Assembly (NCBI GenBank): GCA_914767715.1
Contig: OU612072.1
Coordinates: 22,630,001-22,694,000 of the forward strand
Length of the DNA stretch: 64,000 nucleotides
Source: Membranipora membranacea
Taxonomy: Eukaryota; Bryozoa; Gymnolaemata; Cheilostomatida; Membraniporidae
Direction of reading: 5' to 3'
Shown piece by piece: positions 23,301 through 36,132 of the stretch. The stretch's first letter is position 1, and every line of letters starts with the position of its first letter. Made by a program: the position numbers and the translations under genes. The notes beneath the pieces are model-generated. The model was given only the letters and a program-made list of their open reading frames with translations. It did not search any database and was not told the DNA's origin.

Positions 23301-26300
23301 GTCTCGGCCAGTCGAGTCGACTAACCGGAGCCGAGTCCAGAGCGCTCAGTAACGCCAGCAGTGAGTTAAAGTTGTTGTGTTTCCGTAAATGCTGAATAAG
23401 ATTAAAATTTAATTACGCAAGGCACAGTCACTTGATTTAAGTTGGATACTTGGACATAACAGGCAATTATTACAAAGAGAATTGGCTAAGCATAAAACGT
23501 TAGTGAGTCTATGCAAACATGGTTGTTATCATTTTACAACAGTGATCTTGTTCAAATTTTGAAAGAGTAGATACTGAGCGTATTTGCCAGCCACACAATG
23601 GTTTTTCATCTAATGCAACCAAAGATTAAAAAAAATACTAGTCGTTGATGCAACTCTTTCGCTTTGAAGGTTTGCTTCGTAATAATCGCCAGTGTGTTTC
23701 TACCTTTTGTCACAGAGATCACTAAATGTGACACTCTCATAAAAACATAATGGGCAGGCGTATCTCACTACATGATGAGCACTCTATTGGAGCATCTTGT
23801 TTTTGAATCACCCTACCCTAGAGGAAAAGTTCGCGTTTAGCAATAGCTTTGATAGCTAACCCTAAATCTAGCTAACATTGACTCACCCTCTTTACTTTAT
23901 ATCGAATCCCACCTCAAGTAGCCAAAATTATTGCTAGCCAAAATTAAGTCACTCTAAATCTAGCTAAACTAAACTCTAGCTAACATTCCCCCCCCTCCCT
24001 CCCTCCATTTGTTGATTCTCTACACATGCTCCAAGCTCACAACCTGCTGTGTTTAACTGTTCCATATTTTAAGGCTAATGGACAAGGAATGGACTGAGAG
24101 ACTAGTGGATGCCAGATTTGGAATCTCCATGCCTCATTACTTTACTGTGCTGCTATCCAGTGTTGAGATATAGGTAGCGATGCCTGGTGCATGTAAAAAC
24201 GCAATGTAATGAAGCGTAGAGATTCTACATCTGGTATCCATGTGTTTCTCAACCCTTTCATTGTCCATTAGCCTGGGTCATCTAAGCCATAAAAAATAGA
24301 ATATATAATTGATTCCTATTCGCAAATCTGCGCTGATAAAATGATAAAATCTCTCCCTACACACTCACCTTGAGTATATGTACAAATTTGATGAAGTATT
24401 TCTCTCTGATTGCCTGATCGTCTGGTTTGAGTATTACATTCCTACACCACCATGACATCTTATTAAAGTGCTCCGTAAACTGTACCAGATTGGGGCACCT
24501 GTAGAGAGCAAGAAAACAGAACTATACTGATGACTGATACTCCTTACACAGCTGACTGAGTGTAGGTAACTTGTACTGGCCATATTTTTTGAATCGTAGT
24601 CAGATAATTGATCTACTGTTAGCCTGCCTGCTTGAAAAGATTCTATGAAAGCCATCTCAAAATGGACAGACAACCATGATTTGATATCACCTGGGGTATC
24701 TGCCTATTGCTGCCTGCTGATGGCACTACATTGACGGTTGATGGTGGGGTGGGGGTGGGAAAGTCAACAATGCCCTGTTTAAAACGCTTAAAACCGCTTC
24801 TATCTTGATGAAATTTGGCCTCACTGAACTACATAAAGCTCAGAGAAGACACCTCGATATATGAACTGTCAACTAATGGGCATATTATTTTTAGATAAAG
24901 ATAGTTGAAATCAGAATTCGGAATCAAGGAACTTAGTAATGACAGGAGTATGACCTACCATTGTGAGAGTGAAGTCTCAATTAGTATTAATATTTTAGAT
25001 AAACAAAACTCAATGAGCACAAATTTAACTGACTAGCAGCAGCACCTGTGACTTGCGAATATAATCTACACCTTACTGTACAATCTATCATATCGAGTCC
25101 ACCTGTACCACAGGCTAGGTCAAATGGAGCACTGCTCGGGTCTTGTAATCAGACGGTGTAACTGATCAAAACCTCCTCAGTTACCATCAGAAGCTCACCA
25201 AAGATGGGTTCATCAAATATATCTATGCTTAGTATTTATACCCCATAAGAAATGTCCAAGTGTCCTAGTAGAGTGTTGTATATATATATATAGGTTTTTT
25301 TCCCGAAAACAACGTGGCATCAGAAGGATCGGAGGGTATACCACCCCGCCCAGTAGCTTTGTTGCTCATTGGTCCTTAGTCTAATATAAGTGAGTGTATA
25401 ACTTACTTTTCTTCGTTCTGTTCTCTAGACCAGGTGAGAAGCTCAGGTAATTCTAACCTCTGATAGAAGTCTGTCTCTATAAGTGTGAGATGCTCGGCAA
25501 TCTCATGTGACTTGAAATCCACCAGCGTTAAAACTCGCCTGGGAAATACAAACAGAACATGTGTTATAGTGCTTGTGAGAGAATCAGATCTTTGGGAGCA
25601 TGCTGAGTTCTTAGACTAATATTTGTAATAGTGCTCTAGGCTCATAAACAGCCTGCGGCTCAGTTTCTAGTGATTTTCACAGTTGAGATGTGAAGGTACT
25701 AAAAAGGTACTACAGAGAAACTCTTTTCATGATAGCATTTACAGTAGTATTATTCATTCACAATCACGCTAGGTCATGGTGAATGCTGAAACCTTTGCGG
25801 ATGGATCAGATGCAAATCGATATTCTCGGGAGCTCATTATATTGAGCTAGTTTTTCTGCAGGTAATTATGTGTCTGGCACTTCGGATATGGGCTTAGAGT
25901 ATATATTATTTGAGAGAAAATGAACTGCAGAAAAAAACATACTGATCTTTGATCCGGTAGCATTAGCCTTGTTCACGGCGGCCACGGGTTTGGTTTTTGT
26001 GGTGTCCTGCGTGAACAAGGTTAGCTAGCATCAATTGCTTATTACAAGATCAATTCCGGGAGTGATTAAAATCACATGAATCGTTGACAATTTGCGCCCA
26101 GTCATGTGCTATCAAGCATTGACTGAATATTTGACCACAGCACGATTATGAATTTCCTAGAGGGGTAAAGAATTCGCGAGAGAAAAGGTTCTTCATTACC
26201 AAGAAGTTTGAAGTAGCATAATTCAAGGCTGGCTAAAACTATATATATTAAAAAGATTGAGTAAAACTCCAACCTAAATTAGCCAGAACCTAGTGCCTTT

Positions 26301-29300
26301 ACATTAAGTCGGCATAGGTAGAATGAAAGGGGCTGACTTAATTCAGCTCCTTTCATTCTACCTAGTCAGCTAAACCTGAAGCTGAACTTAACTCAGCTGA
26401 TATTTACTCCTCATGCGTATATCAGTCTACTTTTACTTACGATGGAGATTTGGGGCAGGACGAGGGAGCTACAAGCTGCAGTTCCTGAACAGGCCTCTGA
26501 TTTGGGTCACATTTCTCAAGCACTTTACGTCTCATGATCTTAGCGAGCGTCAGTTCTCCCTCCCTTACCAACTCTATGACTAGCTTCAATAATCTCAGGC
26601 TAATAGCCTCTTTCAGTTCGCTGGATCTGTATAATGGTAGATGACATAAATAGCGTTGTGTGAAATCAGCATTGAAGTTATTTCCGATCTTTGTTTTTCA
26701 GAGAAATCTTGCTCAGGATGATGTCAAATGATCTGACACCGACCTAGCCTAGTCACACAGCTACTTTTTTGTACCACGTGACAAGCTACCACCAACCCTT
26801 CATTCTCATCTATAGCTGATTCTGCAGCCAATTTATGCCTCTTGTAAATCCATTGTGGTGTCTCAAATATACTAAGTACATATCGAGACTAAAGACTGGT
26901 TCGCATTGTCCCAGATAGCGTTGGGATGGCATCTGGGATGCTGATCCCAAATGGTCCCAGAAAGAGTATGTCTTTTGTTTACATTGCAAAACTGATCCCA
27001 GATAGTCCCAGATCATCCCAATGTTGTATTCACATAGTACCAAGATGAGAAATGCGTCTGGGTCATTAACGGGAAAGTTCCTAAGCGTCAAACTTTTCCG
27101 TTGCTGACCCAGACTCATTTCGATCGTGTCGTATTTATATTCACAATGTCTGGGTTGGCTGCAATGGACAATGTGAACTAGGCCTAACAGCCTGCTCAAC
27201 TACAGGCAAATGCTACTTTAACTCCGGTTTTAAGCACCGCAATGACTAAATAAGGAATCAACGTTCTAATCAACTTTTATGAGAGAAGAGAATAACGAAA
27301 TAATGAGACTTACGTCAGCTCATCCAGAACTCTGACGAGGAGGGAGAAGGCGTTTCTGGACAATCTCTTCTTAGAGACATCTTTAGAGTGAGCAAACTTG
27401 TTATATCTGTATAGCAGTTTATCTATGAGATCTTCTGGTGTGATGAATGTCCTGTAGGTGGTCAGAAAAGCCTCCTGATACATGAAATCTAAAATAGAGA
27501 CAGCAGGTAAAATATATATCAGGGCAACTATATTGTCATTACCTGCTTGGCTGGTTTTATTTTAGGTCTAATTATGCAGTAATTTTGGGCATATGGACTT
27601 GAAGGTAAGGTCAATATTATGTTAGCATGTATTGTAGTTCTGTTCAGCCCAAATCAGTAACCAACAGGTCCTCAGGTTCAAGAGTTAAATTCAAAATCTA
27701 AAAAAGGCGCAAATTGTGTCATATATGGAAAAAATTTTGGTAAAAATTCCGATAAAAGCAATTTTCCTATACAAATTTGTGGCTTTCTAAGATATAAGTA
27801 AAAAGAATCATTTCTATATAGGTCAAATCTTAAATAATGGCTAGCCTATGTTTGGAGACTGAAATAGTGTAAGCAAAGATTGTAACATTGAACTCCCAAG
27901 CCTCCTCAAAGATACCAGTGAAGTCCTTACATAAATATTCTATTTATGATCATAAGTTTACCCATAAGCGCAATGAAAAGAAGAAACCTAATGTATATCT
28001 AAGAAGCCCAGTGGGGTGTAAAACCAAACCAGACAATTATTGCTGCCCATATAGTAATCAATTCATACTTTTGCAGCTTATTGTTCCAACTTAGAAAGAC
28101 AGGATCTATGATTTTCAATAAGATTAGTCCTAATAGATTAGTCCTAATAGATTAGATGATTCAAAAAAGATTTGTATTGAAAGTCTGTTTTGTAAATTAA
28201 TCGCAAATAGTAAGGCTTTTTCCTGTTCAACAATCAATTAAATGTCCTATAAAGTTGGGAACACGTAAATAAAACGGGTAAAATACATAAGTAAGAGGAT
28301 CTGAGTTGACCCAGAACTAAATAAAGACATAAATATACAAGCAGCGCTGACGCATTAAAGATAAGCTGAGCAGAGCCAGATCACCATGCCTCAGACAGAT
28401 CACCATGCCTCGGACAAATATCAGCTAACCTCGCAGGAAACCAAGAGAAATACTACCTAACTTGATCATGGTGAAGTGAGATTGATCAGATTTTATACTG
28501 AAATGCAATATTTGAGCTTTCCCCTCCCTCTCTCTCCCCAAATGTGAACCCAATTAAATAAGGAGGCTTCATTCCGAAGCTGACCTGTTTGATAACTTTA
28601 GAGTCAAGGACAATCTCAGAATCCCGCATGAGAACGGGAGGGTTTTTGATGGATATTTTTGCATTCGGATTGCTCAAGCGCCATCTTAACATTTCTAATC
28701 AGTTGGCATATCCAGTTATCATAGCCTGGTCACGCTGCTACTTTTTGGGTTTAGGGAAACCAAAAATGTAGGGGTTGTAGCGGCTTTAGCTATTTTACAA
28801 GTGGTTATAAGTGAAGTGTGTATTATTACTTCTAAATCAACAAATCAACTCAAGTGTAGTGAAAAGGAAGGTCAGATTACAATGGCTGTCAAAACATTGA
28901 GAAAGCTGTGCAGCATGTTATTGAAGAGAGGCTATTCGAACAATATTCCCATAATGCAATTCATCACATTCTGGGCCTATCGACAACTACTCGCCTTTGC
29001 TGAGCATGCAAAAGGAGACTCACTGCAAATTAACATGCCAGAGCTAAACGGACTGAACAGATGCTCAAGGACAGATTCTGAGCAAAAATGTTTGCAAGAT
29101 GAGCAGCACATTGGTGCGCAACCAAAACGTCAATCAGCAGAAATAAATCACGAGGGATCAACGCAGCACTGCATTCGTAAGTGAGAAAAATTTCACATTC
29201 AGTGATGGGATAGCTGCTAGGAGTTAATAGGATACCAAAACGAACATATCAAATTCTTCATATTAATATCTGGGCTGGTTTGTCTTGTGAAGCTTGTTCT

Positions 29301-31477
29301 GGTGAAATAATTTGTAAAAAACAAAAATTTAATAGGATAGACTAAACAAGGTAAAGCCTTGGACCACATAAAGTAGTTTCACTACATGTGCCGCCTCAGC
29401 TCCCATCAAACAACAAGTTTAGGTCAAACCTCTCAAAATACAAATTCTATAGACCTCACCCTATGGGCGTGCAACGCCAAGAAAAATAACATTTAAGTGC
29501 AACTGACCCAAGATTTGCCCTCTAAATTCAGCCACATCATAGAAAAGAAACCCTGTTATAAGTAATACCAATATCCCACTATATATGTGAATGTGTTAGA
29601 TTTTTGCCTGAGCGCCCTGTCTGCTTCAATAAGGGATTGATTGAAATCACTTGGGCACACAGGCTAGTTAGATATAGAAACATGATCTAAATGGCGTAAA
29701 ATGCGTAATTGAGTCCAACACACTCTGCTTTTCTCAGGGATGGTAGAATTCACAATGATGAAAAAGAAGAAGGCTGGATCTCGGCTGAAAGCAGGGCAGA
29801 ATGTAGAATTACCTGAATCTGCGTGGACGTTTACCAGTGACATTAAACTGTCGGCTGGCCCTAAATCTGCACACAAAACACAGCTAAAGTTAGAGGATGA
29901 ATTATACACAAAGTAAGCTTTCATGTTTATACCCCTCTAAATCTAATACCCACACATTTAGTATTTACTAAGACATGGACTCGGACCTGGTACATTTATG
30001 GTTCTATAACCGGAAACACAGTAGCGTGATAAGCTAGTTATTGGCGGCAGCGGACGCTGTATGATGCTCATGACATATGAGTTTATACATGGATGAATGG
30101 TCTGTCTGTCTACAGAGAAGGCTTTTCGACTCAAAAAAAAAATGTGAAAAACGCCCATTCATAGAACATCCCTATGTAAACTCACATATGCCTACCGCAG
30201 GAAAATTGAGCGGCCGTTTTAAGCAGCGAGTTGGCTGGTAGCAGAAAATAATATCAACAGTACTATCAGTAAAAAAAACGCTGAAATCTAGCAGCGGGTC
30301 TATCATTATAGCAACTTAAACTGCAATGCGATGACATAAAGTTACGTTTGCCACCAGCTCAAATGCCAATTAAATGAGATGAGATATAATTGTTTATCAT
30401 ACCGTGTTTCCTACGTGTGTAGCGTACACTACGAAGGCGTCTACACTACCACCCTTCAGCCCTGACATGATCTTTGACGAGCCACCCTAAAAGCAAAACA
30501 TTGGTAAGTGAATGAAATATTCAGGCATCGATACGAGCATCCGCAACTTACATCCAAATATTACACTAGAGGAGTTATGTATTTGCATGAGGAGAAGCTA
30601 GCCATTTCATATACTATCAAACTACCTGACATTCAACCTTAGCTAACATTTACTCACCCACTTGGCTTCATATAGACTCCCACCTCAGGCAGCAAAAACA
30701 GAGTGCTAGCTAACATTAAGTAACCCCTAAAGCAGCTAAATTAAACTCTTGCTAACATTACTCATCTAGGGTCATTGTAAATTCAGCAATACAAACAGTT
30801 GCATAAGGGAAGGCAACTCCCATCCGTCAAATTAACAAAAATTAAGAAGCTAACATCCCATTTATACATGAGGACAACAGTTTGTAATACAAGGACGCCA
30901 CTTCGCACATATTTTTACAAGATTACCTATTATCTACCCTAGGAGAATAAATATCAGCTGGATTCCAGTTTAGACTGTTTAGGGGTGACTTAATGTTAGC
31001 TACTGCCAATTAAGGCTAGCTAAAGTGGATGTGTAAATGTTAGCTGGCAATAATATTCACTATTCAAAGAATAAAAGCGAGTTTTTTCCTCCCTCTAATA
31101 CCTTACTTATAGCATCTAGCATCTTGCACCCCTAAAAGTAGTACTGACCTTACGATGATGGTGATTGGTTGTTTCAGCAGTGCTGGAGGAGGCGGTACTT
31201 GCCTGACGATGATGGTGATTGGTTGGTTCAGCGGCGCTGGAGGAGGCGGTACTCACCTTACGAAGATGGTGATTGGTTGGTTTAGCAGCGCTGGAGGAGG
31301 CGGTACTTGCCTGACGATGATGGTGATTGGTTGGTTTAGCAGCGCTGGAGGAGGCGGTACTTACCTTACGATGATGGTGATTGGTTGTTTTAGCAGCGCT
31401 GGAGGAGGCGGTAGTATTAGATGAGATACTACCGACAGCAGTGTCACTGGATGTGCTACTACCTTCACTTTCTCTGA
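20322..31477 (-). CDS. RAPGEF1: RAPGEF1/C3G catalytic half: REM and CDC25 RapGEF domains (5' incomplete)
   Basis: GDP-GTP exchange factor for Rap GTPases acting downstream of Crk. Minus-strand exons: 31477-31365, 30486-30403, 27488-27314, 26626-26441, 25538-25407, 24498-24369, 23391-23192, 21432-21307 and 20445-20322 (TGA). Motifs in order: SVDAFVVYATHVGN; EAFLTTYRTFITPEDL (REM); LVREGELTLAKIMRRKVL; DFKSHEIAEHLTLIE; LVQFTEHFNKMSWW; NNFNSLLALLSALDSAP; EAEPPCIPY; INFQMRWHLFNVLE; and a short acidic tail. All junctions agree in phase except 30403/27488, which is one base off (missing micro-exon or indel). The first exon shown is Ser-rich and ends in a repeated NHHHRK segment. The Crk-binding proline region is not found. 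N-terminal exons lie on the other strand at 39885-42262. Confidence 0.9.
21667..21784 (+). CDS. Orphan exon-like ORF, plus strand
   Basis: 118 bases open between a good acceptor (acatccag) and donor (GTATAC). It encodes 39 residues including IRLAQAEQALRNG and KLSEAWRVVSHFLRQ, an amphipathic helical composition. I do not recognise the family and find no partner exons. It sits in a RAPGEF1 intron on the opposite strand and could be a nested gene, a relic or chance. Confidence 0.3.
22462..23036. mobile_element. Large foldback element (about 575 bp)
   Basis: Two arms of about 270 bases are inverted copies at roughly 90% by eye, from cactagccttgtcacgcgg to ccgcgtgacaaggctagtg, with a centre at catgaccttgaccttgatc. 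There is no transposase ORF. A mini-relative at about 25966-26028 (agccttgttcacggcggcca ... cgtgaacaaggttagct) and fragments near 26740 and 28723 share the terminal motif. It lies in a RAPGEF1 intron. Confidence 0.8.
26890..27188. mobile_element. TIR element (MITE-like, about 300 bp)
   Basis: Terminal inverted repeats (gactggttcgcattgtcc and ggacaatgtgaactaggcc) enclose internal repeats of gatcccagatagtcccag. A 129-codon minus-strand ORF across it is a by-product. It lies in a RAPGEF1 intron. Confidence 0.6.
28801..29184 (+). other. Unrecognised 127-codon ORF in a RAPGEF1 intron
   Basis: Open for 127 codons, with the first ATG only at 28882 (MAVKTLRKL). The product would be basic with three Cys. 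No domain is recognised, there is no flanking splice pattern I trust, and a MITE-like terminus (catagcctggtcacgctgc) lies just upstream. It may be chance or part of a transposon. Confidence 0.2.
31145..31420 (-). repeat. 54-bp coding minisatellite at a RAPGEF1 splice donor
   Basis: Five 54-bp units are read on the minus strand as an 18-residue in-frame repeat (TASSSAAKPTNHHHRQAS). Each unit boundary carries a splice-donor-like GTAAGT, GTGAGT or GCAAGT. The donor used by phase is at 31365, but each later unit could also be used or read through. Confidence 0.85.
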
Positions 31478-31591
31478 CTAAAATAGAGATATTAGGTAAA
31501 GGTCAATGTTTACTGATAACTAACTATACTGCTATTATTCAAAGGTGCTACCTTATTCACAACCACTATATGCTACCTTATTCACAGGAGA

Positions 31592-31715
31592 ATGAGGTGG
31601 CTCAGTTGGTTGGAGCACCGGTCCTTTAGCATACAAATGTTGGGGTTTGGTTGCACCAAGGTGTTCTCCAAAGAGAGACCAACCTGGCGCGGATATTACG
31701 CCTCAGCCCCTTTTT
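31592..31715 (+). repeat. tRNA-derived SINE copy (family B)
   Basis: The 5' end GGTGGCTCAGTTGGTTGGAGC matches the A-box end of the SINE at 55083-55320, and the tail GGCGCGGATATTACGCC matches that copy's tail. It ends in a T-rich run. Confidence 0.65.
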
Positions 31716-33010
31716 TAAACAAGTTACTATATTACAGACTTTGTATAGATCTAAAGTGATCTATGACTAAAATGGAGAGATCAATTCATGGTTTCTGTTT
31801 ACTGAGAACCAAGTTTACAGCTAACATGTATGATATTTTACTATAATATTGTCTTAATTGAAGTAGGATACATCTCTGAAGGGCCATCATACACATTAAA
31901 AATGTACTGCTTGATAGACTGACTAGCTACATAGAACGCTAATATATATATACATATATACATATATACATATATATATATGTCATGTAAAACTGTCGAC
32001 GGGATTGAACTCCGATAGTTGTGTCTCAGTGCCAAACATATGCATGTATGATTCAACTGTGAAAATATGAGAAATCAGTGATGGTTAAAACAAAGTATAG
32101 CATTCGGAATAATGTTAACTTAACCTATCCAAGTTCCTAATCATGTGTAGTCAATATATCATCTCCCCCCCACCCCTACAGGTAGAGGGCGGGGTAAGAT
32201 AGCGGATTGTCGCTAACTAACTACTGTATGGCGCCTGTGAACAGAAACTAACAAATCACTCTTAGATAATGTCAATCAGGTACGCCTTGCTCAAAGTTGC
32301 AAACCAAAATACCCTGAGCCACAATAGATTGACAATAAATAGCATACACATAAAATAGCATAAAAACTTATTTTTGTAGATAATTTACTTAAGTTATACC
32401 AAGTTTAGAGATAGTTGGTTTCTTTTTGTGCGCCATGTCGCATCTGCTCACAAGTTTATGACTAGTGCACTTTGTTACATCTCCAAACTCGAAGTGTCAA
32501 GAATACAACGCGAACAATACATTATTATCTTAATACCAGGACAATTACAAGTGATATTATCCGACCTAACCAATCATGACTTGTGTAACAAACTCTGAAC
32601 CAATCAGAACTCAGTTCAAAATGCTCAAAACAATATATTGTGGTGGGGAAACTATCCAAATATTATATCGCCTTTATCTAACCGGGATAGATCAATTAGA
32701 ATATCCCAAAACAAAAAACAACCAACCAGTGATCTTGATTACAGAAATAAACCTAGAATAAAATATCAGCCAGTTGATTGTAACCCTGTCTCCCAGCACA
32801 TAACCAACATGCACGACATGAATAATTGATGCCTATGAGCTCTTGGTCATCCCCGTGACTGTATACCTTTATAGACGTTGACACAGACCCCACAAAATGA
32901 GCATTCAGCACCCCACCTGGTGATACTGCACGCCCTCTCTCAAACAATCTTTGCTCAAATACGTCCCTGACACCTAATTTTTGGATTCTTCAAGTCTTTT
33001 ACATCTGGAG
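31716..33010. other. Non-coding stretch upstream of the RAPGEF1 catalytic half
   Basis: No exon with coherent phase is seen on either strand. It contains a TA/CATATA microsatellite (31940-31985), a C-run near 32165 and otherwise AT-rich DNA. The proline-rich RAPGEF1 centre would be expected here on the minus strand if the gene were intact, but I do not find it. Confidence 0.5.
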
Positions 33011-33474
33011 GACCAAGTTTCAAATCACTGTGACCAACATTTGAGGAATAATGATCTGAAGTAGAAGTGCTGGCTCAATTGGTAAGAAAACTTTTTATTC
33101 ACAAACCTTAACTTAGCAAGACGCTACAGTCGAGCTAACATTACCGCAATTACTGTACTAAGCCGACCATTGAGTGTGTCTGTTGTTGTTTTGTCCTCAT
33201 GAAACACTTATATTGCATCTTGTAACTCCCTCCCTATTCAATTTTAGGACATTAACAGGGGGAGGGAGGTGTTGAGTATTTCATAAGGAGAAAACAACAG
33301 CAGACAAACTCAATTTCCAGCTTAAAATATAGTCAATATCATAATGTTAGCTCCGCCATTACGTAATCCTGAAATTGGGATCCCCGAAGAGCAAAGTTTT
33401 TGAACCAACAAGCCAGCACTTCTGTTTCAGGACATTACTTCTCTCAAAATAATCACAGAGATTTGAAACTGGGA
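33011..33474. mobile_element. Large foldback element with two nested inverted pairs
   Basis: Outer arms (gtttcaaatcactgtga ... agaagtgctggct against agccagcacttctg ... tcacagagatttgaaac) span about 70 bases each. Inner arms at about 33178-33218 and 33276-33316 (gttgttttgtcctcatgaaac against ttcataaggagaaaacaac) are also inverted. No ORF is present. Confidence 0.65.
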
Positions 33475-33680
33475 CCTATAAATGTAAAAAGACATAGATA
33501 AACAATATATATTAGGTTAGAGCATCCTCTATAATACCCACATCATTGTAGTGTCTCCTGTATTGGTTGATATCTAAAGGATGTAGTTTTACTCAAGTGG
33601 CAGCAGGTGAGATTTTGTACAATTCTGTTTGATCAACAAATCCAAGACATTTTATGTATACTTGTGATCTTATAACTTGT

Positions 33681-33775
33681 AGATCCCTAATGATATAATC
33701 ATCTTGTCTTGTGGATCTAAGAATATTATTAATATTATTCTTAGATCCACAAGACGATTATATCATTAGAGATCT
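33681..33775. repeat. Hairpin at the left edge of duplication copy 2
   Basis: The arms agatccctaatgatataatc and its complement (gattatatcattagagatct) continue through cttgtggatctaagaat on each side of an AT centre. It ends about 47 bases before homology to copy 1 begins. Confidence 0.75.
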
Positions 33776-33918
33776 ACTGTTAGGGTTACCAAGTGCTCAG
33801 ATTATCTTTGTCACTTTATTAGCCCTGATTTTTAAACTTGTTACTGAAAATATTTATAATTTCTCTTCCTGCTAGTAGCTTTTGTTTGGAATAATTTGAG
33901 CACAGCAGGCTAACTTAC

Positions 33919-35884
33919 TGGCTATAGCTCGCCCTCGTAGAATTCCACTGGACTGTATCTTACTAGACAATGAGTCTTCTACCAGAACTTCAGACCAAAT
34001 ATTCCTTCTCTTTCTGACCTGAGTCACTGCTAATAACGTCAGGATAATAATAACAGTTGAAGTAACGATTTATACATTTAGTGTTGAATCTAAATTAAAT
34101 AGATTACTCAGGTTTTACATCTCGTACATATCATGATGTCATTTATAGCGGAGGACAGCAAAAGACTGGCTGTTTTTAACAAAACATCATATTAAATAAA
34201 AAAGATTCAATTAGCCCCACTTTGGAGTTGCCTCCCCTCTACACGACACACTGGATACGGGTGAGCTTTGCGTGCATTTCTCATTGTACAAATGTAGTGT
34301 TTGATACCAATCTTCGTTAAACATACCGCCATCTTCTAGCAGCTTGAACTTGAAAAGTCGAAACAAATCAAGACTAAATTCAGCTGAATCAAAAATTTAG
34401 AAGCAAAACTTATAAGGTTACTAGAGAGATATTTAGACTATACACATGCTATACCTGCATGCTGCCGCCTGTGAGTAGATAATGATGCCGAGCCGTTTAT
34501 TTGGAGTTTTCTCTTCTTACCGCTAATATAACCTGTCATCACTCAGCTCCGAGTCTGCATCATCTGAGTCGTCTCCTCCTAACCTGACTCTCTCTGTGAA
34601 TGTGTGAAGTTGTAAATTGAATCAGCACCAGCCAATATGATGAATGATATATTAATTATGACAACCGAAAAAGCCTGGCTTTTGATAGCACTGGTAGAGA
34701 TAAGATAAGATATTAATAAACTGTAGCTATCATAAGAGTCAAGGCTTTTGAAAACAATTTAACCTAACAGTATTTTTGGTATGATATTGACAAGCCAGCG
34801 TTGAGTTTCTGAACCGCAACATCAGTGGCTCGTATATCAGCAAGCCGACACACTAAACTGTGTCAAAACAACACTGCCTCAAACTCAGATTACTCAGATT
34901 CTCATAAACCTGATAATAGGGTGGTTGCTTACAATTCCTCTCCACTCCTAATATAATCTTTAGAATGCTTCAACATTACAAGTCAAACCAGAAGTCTATC
35001 TATGGTCTAGGACAAATAATATGCCACGTTTGTGATAGCTTGGTAGGGAGGGTTAGTTAAGCAAACATACAGGCATACCATCACAATATGGGCTAACTTA
35101 ATCATCATCAGATAAGTCTGTCTCAGGTTAGACAACTGATGCCTCTCTGGGAAATATGTGCTCAATGGATTCTGTATCGCTCAAAGATAGCAAATCAAGG
35201 CCTTAATCCCAAAATTGTCACCGAACAGGCCCATAATTTGCTTAATCTGATTGCCAACAGTATGGAATCAAAACACTCCCTGTTGTTGACATTAAACTTC
35301 TGCAAATAATTTGCCCATCAGGTGACAATCCTGAGAATGAAGCTTCTATTAGTCATCGATACAGAATTCAATGTGTGAACATTTCCCTGACTGGCAGCAG
35401 TAGGTTAAACTTTAATGTGACCTGATGACATCATAAGCACACGCTGATGACTGAATCTTACCCACACTGGTCACATGATATACTATTGCATGTATATCTC
35501 TGATCGATAGAGAGTGAATTAATTTCTTTTAGCAAGAATACCATCACAAGGAATTTGGTGTGACCACCCAACTCCTTGGACCACCCATGCTCAATTTTAT
35601 TAACTAGGGATGGGTACATGTTATGTACTCATATTAAATTGACTCTAACGATCAGAGATACACATGATAATAGCGTAGTCTCAATGTCAGTGTGAATCTT
35701 ATCTTCCCTTATACTAACCTTGAGGTGCTCTGTAGCTCATAGCCGGATTATTCGGCCGAGGTAACGGATCTGGAGCGACGTAAGAACTCTTTGAACTGCC
35801 GCCATCATCACTAGCTTTGATCTGTCCGACTTCCTCGTCACCAGAATCAGTGCTCTCTCCTTCCTCTACTTCTCCGTCCTCCAT
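33919..35884 (-). pseudogene. PHAX: PHAX-like exons 1-3, inactivated copy
   Basis: Exon 1 (35884-35719) and exon 3 (34026-33919) are kept with their splice sites. Exon 2 (ending 34521) has lost its 5' part and acceptor in a deletion. It also has small indels, one of which brings a TAG into frame just before the donor (AGG TTA TAT TAG). Confidence 0.75.
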
Positions 35885-36132
35885 TGTTTATATGTAAGGG
35901 GATCAATGCAAGCAACTCTCCTAAAACAATATTGTCACAATGTTGGCTATCAGGTATTACGTTTTACGTTTAGGCCTACGCTATGCGTTGACATTTTATG
36001 GTCTTATCTTATGGTAGACAAGTTATAACAGTAGACATGATTGCAACTCCCAGCTACAGAGAGGATGTTCAGAACAGAATATATTTTCATTGAAGAATCA
36101 GCCAAGTTCGTCGTCTGCAACTCCTCCCTCCA

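Noticed and set aside
26810-27199. 129-codon minus-strand ORF
   Set aside because: Coincides with a TIR element and its internal gatcccagatagtcccag repeats; no domain.
29838-29870. Small minus-strand exon between RAPGEF1 exons 30486-30403 and 27488-27314
   Set aside because: It has acceptor and donor, but in the required phase its second codon is TAG, and homology to C3G needs no insertion there.
31155-31424. Gly-rich plus-strand ORF (MMVIGWFSSAGGGG repeats)
   Set aside because: Antisense of the RAPGEF1 coding minisatellite.
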